46,337 bases of DNA, taken from the IMG/VR virus record IMGVR_UViG_3300037223_000132, positions 1 through 46,337 of that record. One strand, given 5' to 3'. Position numbers and translations under genes: made by a program. The notes under the pieces are model-generated. The model was not told where the DNA came from. It made no database searches and saw only the letters and a list, made by a program, of their open reading frames with translations. Below, piece by piece: positions 30,101 to 35,842 of the stretch. This DNA is from a virus. Numbering within the stretch: the stretch's first letter is position 1; each line of letters begins with the position of its first letter.

Positions 30101-31389
30101 ATCTGGTTGCCCGTCATCGCCTGCTTGATTTCATCCGCCATCGCCGCGAGGTCGCCCATGGTCACCGGCTTATCCGGCGCGGCAGCTGCGCGCTGGGCAA
30201 TCGTTGGCGCTTGCGTCTGGCCAGCATCGGCCTTCATCTGGGCAATCTGGGTTGCGACCAGGTCAACCTTCCCGTCAGGCGTAAGCACGGGCGCGACCTT
30301 GGCTGGCGGTTCATCCTCGCCGACACTTTCGGCGGTCGGGCCAAAATAGCCGTCGGCGGTTTGCTCGTATCCGGGCGGAAGTTTGGAAGCAACTGGAGCC
30401 TTTTTATTATCCGGTTGTTCCAAAGGCGGCGTCTCGGTTGCGGCTGATGGTGGCGTGGGCGCTGGCGTGGCCGGTCCTGATGGCTCCATCGCGCCTTGCG
30501 CTTGCAAAGCTTTGAGGTTGGCTAGTTGCGCAATCTTCGCATTATCGGTCGCGATAGGCTGGTAAGTCGGCAGTCCGGTCTTGGGGTCGAGCCCGGCCAG
30601 CTTTTTGCCAGTCACGGTGGGGTCGTTTTCGAGCGCCTGGATCTGCGCCGCAAGATCGGGCGCGGCTGGCGTGGCAGGTGTCGGCGTGGGCGCTGGCGTG
30701 CTGGGTGTCGTTTGACCCGTGGGCCCGGGCGGCGCAACCGGTTCACCTTCGGTCAGCGAGTGGCGCATCAAATAGGCCATCCCCGTGTTGACGCCAAGCT
30801 CCGTCGCGGCGTCGCGTATCTCCGCCGGCGTCTGCGCGGTGACCAGTTTGCCGACGGCGTCCGGTTCCGAGATGATCGCCTGTGCAAGAAAGCCTTGTTG
30901 GGCGGTCTTGGACTCGGCCGCCAGCGGCAACGTCAACACGCTTCCGGGCGTGGTAAAGCCCAGAAGCGCGCGCGTCAGGGCGGCGCTAAAACCCTGCTCC
31001 TTGGCCATTGGAAACGCCTCTTGCGGGAGAATGGACACGCCAGGCTTGAACGGCTCGTCCTCGGGCGCGAGCGGCGTCATGTTGCTGCCTTCAACCGCTT
31101 TATTCATCAGCCATGCCGCACCCGGCTCGATCACCTTTTGATTGGCGGCCGCCAGAGCGTCTTGAAGGATTCCCGGGGCCCCGCCGCGCGTGGCTGCGGT
31201 GAACTGCCAGTCGGGATTTTCGGATAAGGGCACGCTGGCGGGTAAGCCGCTGCTGTACTGGCTTGGCTGGTTGACCGGCTGCGCCAACTGCGCGGCCGTC
31301 GGAAGCCAAGGCGGCCGCTGATCTACCAGCCATGGAGGCGTGTCGTCCGCCTGCGCTTGCTCCCAGGGCGGTGTCTGTGCGTCAGGCAT
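24145..31389 (-). CDS. Very large polyvalent internal virion protein (2414 aa)
   Basis: A single uninterrupted frame, last gene of the late operon. The order is: a Pro/Thr-rich head and linkers (about 1-500), a helical domain (about 510-690), a beta-rich insert, a Gln/Ala coiled region, a zincin-like domain (ILEEGFHGVWHD near 1101-1112), an LPD3-like segment (IDDRAIKNSLSHGMSRTKVA near 1275-1400), a helical middle, and a C-terminal third with hydrophobic helices (MVLGFGRAREMFEDG, LLAQAAGVYALARVL). Such polyvalent proteins are packed in the head and injected with the DNA. The metalloprotease motif reads E-E-x-x-H where H-E-x-x-H is expected, so it may be inactive. Domain names are by resemblance only. 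Confidence 0.75.
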   Translation of the reverse strand: MPDAQTPPWEQAQADDTPPWLVDQRPPWLPTAAQLAQPVNQPSQYSSGLPASVPLSENPDWQFTAATRGGAPGILQDALAAANQKVIEPGAAWLMNKAVEGSNMTPLAPEDEPFKPGVSILPQEAFPMAKEQGFSAALTRALLGFTTPGSVLTLPLAAESKTAQQGFLAQAIISEPDAVGKLVTAQTPAEIRDAATELGVNTGMAYLMRHSLTEGEPVAPPGPTGQTTPSTPAPTPTPATPAAPDLAAQIQALENDPTVTGKKLAGLDPKTGLPTYQPIATDNAKIAQLANLKALQAQGAMEPSGPATPAPTPPSAATETPPLEQPDNKKAPVASKLPPGYEQTADGYFGPTAESVGEDEPPAKVAPVLTPDGKVDLVATQIAQMKADAGQTQAPTIAQRAAAAPDKPVTMGDLAAMADEIKQAMTGNQIKPPEEAATPPEGAPVAPSENKPLPAAPEGATVAAAAPVTDTVGTAPPGTQAQTGAPLAAKPSPAITAEAGENPVRSAAPLSKGLTDADGDLFKLTSEFGKIPAFLPDGIVKAQFQRLSNKLKQGGVLSEKERTQYAKLKQIFPDNYEDNYGVGGQKFRAAYDAAKKAGITNEVFKRTNKAGAGALDDHLDFMRQLRGENFGPNDLWDMVTKYSNAFAERESGREATKEGKQVDTMQQQDEDFKRTNSRPGNGTVKVPVESLAQGDYFKLDGTRMRVDGIEHDDTGAVTSVTLEDGSRFGTQRIERDANGNISLRMDEGSIVKGDTQHAAGDYLREEPERPTPLDARTQQGVSSQREAEAAKAQSNLPPQAAARPGAGREQPGRQAGQAPTDLASALLADADAVLSGINKARKSSPWEGLTIGNNPTGGKPAANARGNLAYLDQYRQTLLNAAEAVRSDEPNGLQNIVDEHNREQARYDKQYPVSKNKLNGPLQVAWERRLQGSGDAIQQIAARLDEHQSRKADPQGQFKFATGDFFDQPESAADQNTREKNEKSAAAAREAKAQMLEQAKAKLAGASLDSNAELFGGREGATTRQDKSGQGSLFAGGERRGLETQPVTDAITKFLGTDKLPDGIRVVRDETAPWGARIEGRNKIVVNAAQISTPERAAQVILEEGFHGVWHDPAVQGAWQAIRDLVTPDEMRTEFQKRQAQGLPTDPATIREEAAIARLIKADANRGVFSRLYDVVRNVIKRTLGVDLPASARGKLKDAAMEFLRNRDNWQGARGDVSARAASGDQGKSTLVDTPERLQAKLRAVDPVKITGEEVPKTGGIAAIVDWARTHLRQSADNAEIGQVQIDDRAIKNSLSHGMSRTKVAAVAALPDLVERGALVSRETGPQMDAYILGAPVEIGGNAKTAFMLVRRDAHTQRLYVHEVVENEKLQAPSRPGQGLHSGAPGVIRNVAQQIFGVNDGGDIHFASGGQPRPLADVKAEMDQADDALKAATVPKPGQSQADYKQGAAKAAARYRTLRDELAIHPDYVAEQILKQHQALSEANQILKPMGKTVSPDDFPNPAEVSAKLGEPAARRLEQLANQAVAAGAELSRTNRLAPKMVDRITSQMMDDGRLPKMAELSNQGAGRTLDKMTDWLRANKFDSPKGTLAERLALGRRFAETVSGMKDTVSKAMVRAQAAWRAGVETMKRPPLDDDYRAAKKSWIAYDQQTGVANYQYAKALTDKVPLAVRRKAMSVWLDADGDDGLLKFQRDAVPDEYQPIWDAAAKLTPDEKRIALQVKAEFAAKLDDALKTGLIKDGRQDYGVPQRWKTRPDVEQAPGPEGQGGRGNAGNPYATLDTRDPFFSLQRQTPSYFDGIMAKGVPENLDIAHLVTVYDEAFHKALGSRGWVGALQEARAQDGAPVVRISGKAAQGRIGEGTATFVDAKSAAKDAVTADGRPYRALDHPSLKDWKFVSKDSAGNPILSKGDMLIHPDYYNDVKNELETPKWTRKLMPGETRSMLEGGAYRALQLGSFLKASKFVGPFHVVTEALHASFHGVLPSVHDFQLDLQDPKQALLNRNMVLGFGRAREMFEDGLSSNHGVWAKVPGVGAALVRMNNFTFNEYIPRLKMKVGLAVLARNEARYAGKLNPEQIGELTGRQMDAAFGGQNWRLMGTSKNTIGVMRLAMVAPDFLISRAKVIGQAFKPYNQEQRVFLLAQAAGVYALARVLNATFSDNHDPHFEPKNWDSVVIGKRAYHARFIVSDAANLARDLLGLGSFDQHGIPFISGRMGYALKTGIEAVTGKDTFTGQDKDGLFSSDNPLLKAFSTVAKDTAEWMTPMALDGFIGGAKKGQTGLGQVAAATFGVQGTKQNATGDVWNLARKFNLNSSDPKAVNYQKNRDSSGGRPSAYRGLDNLLDAGATKQAQAAYDELKANGRTADQIAARYDRTVPFTGNQTRETQFFNSLTPQQKATYQQARAEQRQRLAAFNALRK

Positions 31390-31391
31390 GG

Positions 31392-32417
31392 CTATTGGCT
31401 GTTGAGGAACTGCGCTGCGCTCCCTTTGCCGTACGTCGCTTCAAAGCTCGCGACGTTCGCGGGCGTCGGATGGGCCGCGAGCCATTGCCCGTGGGCGACC
31501 GGAATCCCGCTCATCGTCAGCGGGCCGGTCGGCGGTTGTACGGTTGAGCTTGCGGCTGTTGCTGGAGCCGCTGCCGGTGCATTCGCGGTCGCCATTGCCG
31601 CTTGCAGCCCATTTAAGGCAGTCTGGGTGTTCGTCCCGCCGCCTTCGTTTTGCAGCAACGCCTTAAAGACCTCGGCTTGCACGCCGGGCGGCATGGTCGC
31701 AGCTGGCGTGCCTTTTGGGGGCACCATCGCCACCGGCGTTTGCATGGAGAGAGCCGCCATCGGCGCGCCGGCGTCCGTGGCGTCATTCTCGCCGGGCGGC
31801 TGATCGGCGGCCGCGCTGGCTGGCGGCTGGCTCAGTGCTCCCGCCAGGCTGACGGGCGCAAAGCGTTGCTGGCCCGGATTAAGTGTCACCCCACCAGAGC
31901 CGAGGGGCGCGCCGCCAGGAGCCATCAGAGTGGCACCGTTGGGCACCACGACCGGCCTTCCGGCGCGTTCGGCATTGGCGGCAGCCGCGATGCTCTCCTT
32001 GCTAGTCCGGTCAAGGCCTGCCTGCACCGGCGCGTTGGCCGATTTGAAAATGTTGGCCAAACCATTGGCCGCGTCATTCGCGCCAGTGCCCATCCCGCCA
32101 ATGGCGCTGGCCACATCGGCAATGGCACCCTTGTCAATGACCATGTTGCCATCCTTGTCGGTCGTGATGGCTCCTGGCTGCTTAAAGCGGTTAGCCAGAG
32201 CCATGGCTTGCGCCAGCTGCAGCTGCGCGCGTTGGTTCTGCGTGTCGAGCAGTCCGCCGCGCGACGCCGCTTCCGCCGCCTGTGCCTGATCGGCTTGCTG
32301 CCGCGCCTGCATGAGCGCGACCTGCTGGCGGATGCGCGGCGCCATGACGATGGCGGAGCCAAGGGAATTGACGCCCTGGCGCACGGGATTGAGTTGGCTT
32401 TCCCAATAAGGTGACAT
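31392..32417 (-). CDS. Internal virion (ejection-type) protein
   Basis: A 341-residue protein with an N-terminal helical half rich in Gln and Ala (RIRQQVALMQARQQADQAQA, AQLQLAQAMALANRFKQPG), a Gly/Ala/Pro-rich low-complexity middle and a small helical C-terminus (HPTPANVASFEATYGKGSAA). Composition and place between another core protein and the giant polyvalent protein fit the P22 gp20 or T7 gp15 type of internal protein that helps DNA cross the envelope. Inference from synteny; no motif. Confidence 0.6.
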   Translation of the reverse strand: MSPYWESQLNPVRQGVNSLGSAIVMAPRIRQQVALMQARQQADQAQAAEAASRGGLLDTQNQRAQLQLAQAMALANRFKQPGAITTDKDGNMVIDKGAIADVASAIGGMGTGANDAANGLANIFKSANAPVQAGLDRTSKESIAAAANAERAGRPVVVPNGATLMAPGGAPLGSGGVTLNPGQQRFAPVSLAGALSQPPASAAADQPPGENDATDAGAPMAALSMQTPVAMVPPKGTPAATMPPGVQAEVFKALLQNEGGGTNTQTALNGLQAAMATANAPAAAPATAASSTVQPPTGPLTMSGIPVAHGQWLAAHPTPANVASFEATYGKGSAAQFLNSQ

Positions 32418-32429
32418 AGTGGTGAATGG

Positions 32430-33143
32430 TTACTGGTAAAGGTTGGCCCAATTCGGCGTCCCGCTGGTGTTATCGACCACGGGCGCGCTCCCGGTCGGAT
32501 TCGCCCAGGACGCCGCGCCTTGCGGGACCGCTGGTGACGGAGTACCAAACGTCCCAGCCTTACTCGCCAAGCTGGTAAGGTTGCCGAGCATGCCAACCAC
32601 ACTGCCCCAACCGGACAGTTTGTCGCCGGCCTGACTGGCCACCTGCAATTCGGTCGGGAGTAACGAAGCGTCCCCGGCGCTGAAATTATTGATCACGCCC
32701 AATTGTTGCGCCGCGTTGGCATTTTTGATCGCCTGCTGGTTTTGCCAATCCCCATAACTGCCCTCCTTGGCGGCCGCATTGGCGTTGAGGGTATTCCAGG
32801 CGTTAGCCGCAGTTCCGGCCCGGGCTTTCGCCTGAGCCGTGGGGCTATTGGGGTCGCTGGTGGCCGGTAACGCGCTCGCCACCGGCGCGGAGGCCGTCTG
32901 GAGAGCCTGCCAGGCATTATTCCGCTGCGCCTGCCCCTCCTGCATCTGCTGCGCGGCCGTGGCTGGCGTCGAGCCGGCCAGCGACTTCTGGAAAATGGCG
33001 TTCGACTGCTGCTGCAGGCCGGCCTGTTGATTGACCTCATTGGCGCGCGCGGCCGTCATGGCGGCCTGCGCTTTGGCGTTGCCGGCCATTTGGAGGCCGG
33101 TCCCAATGACGCTTGCGATTGCTCCAATGGCAGCTAGAGGCAT
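32430..33143 (-). CDS. Internal core protein with N-terminal hydrophobic helix
   Basis: A 237-residue protein that starts MPLAAIGAIASVIGTGLQMA, a hydrophobic glycine-zipper-like helix, followed by Ala/Gln-rich amphipathic helices (AKAQAAMTAARANEVNQQAG) and a Gly/Ser/Pro C-terminal part. A membrane-active N-terminal segment on an Ala/Gln-rich body is typical of T7 gp14 and P22 gp7-like ejection proteins that insert in the host membrane. It overlaps the acetyltransferase-like gene by 10 bp. Confidence 0.6.
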   Translation of the reverse strand: MPLAAIGAIASVIGTGLQMAGNAKAQAAMTAARANEVNQQAGLQQQSNAIFQKSLAGSTPATAAQQMQEGQAQRNNAWQALQTASAPVASALPATSDPNSPTAQAKARAGTAANAWNTLNANAAAKEGSYGDWQNQQAIKNANAAQQLGVINNFSAGDASLLPTELQVASQAGDKLSGWGSVVGMLGNLTSLASKAGTFGTPSPAVPQGAASWANPTGSAPVVDNTSGTPNWANLYQ

Positions 33144-33646
33144 GGTAACTCCTGTAAATCGTGTTTGGTGGCTTCGACAATTCGCATCGCGTATTCAACG
33201 CCATTTTTGAGCCACTTGGCGGCCGCAATGCCGTCCTTGTGCCAGCCACAAAAACGAGCGAACAAATACACCTCCGGCATGTTGGCCGGGCAAAAGCTCA
33301 CCAGCTTTTCCACGTCCGGGAGGGACAACATCAACCGCGTGCCCATGCGTCCGGCTTGGATGGCATCCGCTCCCCGGCAACGGTCGGTGAGCATCGTGTG
33401 TATCTCGAAAAGACCTTTCCCCTGCGCGTAGCACAAAAAACAGCCCACCGGCCGGCCGGCGTCCGTCACGAGCAGCGCATGGTTGTGGGGATTCTCGACG
33501 ATGCCGCGCACGATGTCCCTGAGCTCGCGCAGCGGCTTGCGCGTCCAGTGGTCGTCACACACCCGGTCGAAGACGCTGGCGTCATGCACGATGGCCCAGA
33601 CCGTTTCCCAGTCCAGCGTTTGGTCGATTTCGAGGTGCAGGTTCAT
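33134..33646 (-). CDS. GNAT-like (DUF2824-type) phage protein
   Basis: A 170-residue protein with the secondary structure of a GNAT acyltransferase: RELRDIVRGIVENPHNHALL, VTDAGRPVGCFLCYAQGKGL, FEIHTMLTDRCRGADAIQAG, then FARFCGWHKDGIAAAKW. The Q/R-x-x-G-x-A/G acetyl-CoA loop is degenerate (RGADAIQAGRMGT), so catalysis is uncertain. In P22-like phages a DUF2824 protein (gp14) sits at the same place, just before the ejection proteins. The start at 33646 overlaps the upstream stop as TAATG. Confidence 0.65.
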   Translation of the reverse strand: MNLHLEIDQTLDWETVWAIVHDASVFDRVCDDHWTRKPLRELRDIVRGIVENPHNHALLVTDAGRPVGCFLCYAQGKGLFEIHTMLTDRCRGADAIQAGRMGTRLMLSLPDVEKLVSFCPANMPEVYLFARFCGWHKDGIAAAKWLKNGVEYAMRIVEATKHDLQELPCL

Positions 33647-34269
33647 TAGTTCACCAGGTAGGAGCTGCCGCCGGAGCCGTTCACGGTCCCCACGCCGGTT
33701 GAGCCCAGCTGATTCCAAATGCTCATGTTCCCCGGCTGCGCGGCCGAATTGCCGTACATGCCAGCCAGGTATTGCTGGCTCCAATCGGAAAACAAGTTGC
33801 CCAGAGGTTGGATCGCGCTCGGCGCGCGCAACTGGGACGCCGAGGCGGCCGCCTGCGTGGCGATGGAAGACGGATCGGCGCTGGACTCGAGCTGTGAGAC
33901 CAGATTCGCCTTTTGCGTGTTGACGTTGGCTTGGAGCGTGTTGGATTGCTGCTGCGCGTTATTGGTAATCTGGCTGTTGTTCTGGGAAAGTTGGTTGGAC
34001 AGGGACGCATTGCGCTGCACCGCCGCGCCGCTCTGAAGCAAGCCGCCGCGCGCCAGTGAATAGGTCAGATTGTTTTTGGTCGTCTGATAGTCACGCATCA
34101 TGCCGGGCGTGACTGCGGCGGTGTAATCGGTCGCGGCCTGGTTGAAGAATTGCGGGGTGAAGCCGGCGAACTGATTTTGGATCTCGCCCATCCCTTGCGT
34201 GATGTTCGCCTGGCGCGCCGCTTCTTGCGCGGCTGCGCCACCATCGCCCGTACTGCCAAACAGGCTCAC
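33646..34269 (-). CDS. Internal/ejection-type structural protein
   Basis: A 207-residue, Gln/Asn/Ala/Ser-rich protein: GAAAQEAARQANITQGMGEI, TKNNLTYSLARGGLLQSGAA, SLSNQLSQNNSQITNNAQQQ, LQANVNTQKANLVSQLESSA. Long amphipathic helices of low complexity are usual for phage ejection proteins, and the segment YSLARGGLLQSGA is seen in such proteins of podoviruses. It lies directly downstream of the intrinsic terminator and upstream of the GNAT-like gene. Confidence 0.6.
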   Translation of the reverse strand: MSLFGSTGDGGAAAQEAARQANITQGMGEIQNQFAGFTPQFFNQAATDYTAAVTPGMMRDYQTTKNNLTYSLARGGLLQSGAAVQRNASLSNQLSQNNSQITNNAQQQSNTLQANVNTQKANLVSQLESSADPSSIATQAAASASQLRAPSAIQPLGNLFSDWSQQYLAGMYGNSAAQPGNMSIWNQLGSTGVGTVNGSGGSSYLVN

Positions 34270-34300
34270 GCGCGCACCTCAAATTGTGAATGTGAAGTCA

Positions 34301-34347
34301 TAAAAATAAAACGGCGGTAAAGCGTCTTGCGTGACGCGATACCGCCG
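34301..34347 (-). terminator. Intrinsic terminator within the late region
   Basis: A nested hairpin, CGGCGGTA (34312-34319) with its complement at 34340-34347 enclosing GCGTC/GACGC (34322-34326 and 34333-34337), is followed on the minus strand by TTTTATTTTTA (34311-34301). This is a strong Rho-independent terminator for genes upstream (34412 and beyond). Only about 30 bp separate it from the next start, so downstream genes need read-through or antitermination. Confidence 0.8.
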
Positions 34348-34411
34348 CATGCCGACCAACCAATAACACCGATTTCAGCCATCAACCTACCGCCGCGCAG
34401 CCGTCCGTCAA

Positions 34412-35842
34412 CTACTTCTCGTTGGCTTTCATCTCGTGGCAGAGGATGGCGCTAAAAAGCGCGTACTCGCTGCTGGATTCCACCGCCGAAAAACTGTAGT
34501 GCGTGCCAGCCGCTTCCCACCCGATCGCCTGGAGCAGGAATGAGGACGCCGTGTTGTTGTACACCAGCTTGTAAGCGCCGGCCGTGTAATCCGCGCTCGC
34601 CGAAATCGCCCAGCTGCCCTGAAACGCCGCGTCGATGGACTCGAACTGCTTGCGGGTGCCCGGGCTACCGCCGTCGATGTAGGGAGACGTCCAAGACACG
34701 CCGCAGTTGTCATAGGCCTGGTTGCTCGCGCCACCGTATTGGTAGAGCGCATTGCCGGCGCGCACCCACACCTGGCCCTGGTACGTCAAAAATTTGGTGG
34801 GGACAAAGGACGTCGTCTGGCTAAGCGCGCCCGTATAAGTCGCCGTAGCCGCGTTGCCGGTCACCGTGGCGGTGGTCGCCGTGGCGACAAAAGCTCCCTC
34901 AGCTTTCAGGACCTGCGTGCCGTTGGTGATGCTGACTTCATTGGCACCTGGCAACCAGGCGTAGCGCTGCCCCACCGTCAGCCCCGTGTAAGTCACCGTT
35001 GAGCCGGAATAATTCAGGGCCGGCGCCAGCACGGCCGCCTGATAGGTTGGCGCGTAAGTCCCCCAGGCGGCGATGGACGCGCCCGGAAAGTAAGAGAACG
35101 TGTAAATGCTCCCGGCCGCGCCGCTCGGAGTCGGAACGTAAACCCAATAACGATTGTCCGCCGGATCCACCGCCCCGCACGCGGCCGCTTTTTGGCTGGT
35201 CGTCAAGCTAGCCAGAAGCGGCTTCAAGATCTGGTCAATCGGCGTCCCCACGTCGGCAATGATGGCGTTGTTGCTGGCGTCGCGCACGCGCACCGAGCGC
35301 ACGCCGTTGTCGGCCAGCATGTAAACATCCATGTCCCCCACCGGCTGCACCGACAAGCCGGCGACGGTCCCGATGTTCGGCAGGATCTGCACCGGCGCGT
35401 AATTGGCCGGGTCCGGGTCCGTGTGCCACACCTGCACCGTGCGCCGGGAGACAAACAGGAGACTCCCCTGATACGGCGCGCACGCCGCCAGCGTCTCCGG
35501 CGTCGCGTAAAAGTTCGTCATCGTGATGAAGCTATTGCCGGCGGCCGTCGGATCATTCCAAGTGGTCGGGAGCTCCTCCGCCGAGAAATACGCTGTGGCA
35601 CCGGCTAAAGCGTAAACCTTGTTATTGAACGCCGTGAGGAACGTCGGCACGACACCAGTCACATTGCCAAAGCCAACCTGGGTTTGGGTTCCCGTCAGGT
35701 TATCGGTCAGCGTCAAGGTCACCTCACCGCCCGTGCCCGGGAGGGCCAAGGTCAAATGATAATCCATTCCCTGACCGGCCAGGGCGTTCACGCCGCCAGT
35801 GGGAGCTAGCACGTGGTTAGCATATTGGATGGACGTGCTCAT
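34412..35842 (-). CDS. Tail hub / packaged-DNA stabilisation-like protein
   Basis: A 476-residue beta-rich protein with repeated blade-like sequences (NNKVYALAGATAYFSA, PYQGSLLFVSRRTVQVWH, GDMDVYMLADNGVRSV, YQGQVWVRAGNALYQYGG), suggestive of a beta-propeller or barrel. Size (P22 gp10 is 472 residues), position after the adaptor genes and the LP-NIGT...GLSVQPVGD segment fit a gp10-like head-closure or tail-hub protein that seals the portal after packaging. Its ATG directly follows the preceding stop (TAAATG). The call rests on fold impression and synteny. Confidence 0.6.
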   Translation of the reverse strand: MSTSIQYANHVLAPTGGVNALAGQGMDYHLTLALPGTGGEVTLTLTDNLTGTQTQVGFGNVTGVVPTFLTAFNNKVYALAGATAYFSAEELPTTWNDPTAAGNSFITMTNFYATPETLAACAPYQGSLLFVSRRTVQVWHTDPDPANYAPVQILPNIGTVAGLSVQPVGDMDVYMLADNGVRSVRVRDASNNAIIADVGTPIDQILKPLLASLTTSQKAAACGAVDPADNRYWVYVPTPSGAAGSIYTFSYFPGASIAAWGTYAPTYQAAVLAPALNYSGSTVTYTGLTVGQRYAWLPGANEVSITNGTQVLKAEGAFVATATTATVTGNAATATYTGALSQTTSFVPTKFLTYQGQVWVRAGNALYQYGGASNQAYDNCGVSWTSPYIDGGSPGTRKQFESIDAAFQGSWAISASADYTAGAYKLVYNNTASSFLLQAIGWEAAGTHYSFSAVESSSEYALFSAILCHEMKANEK

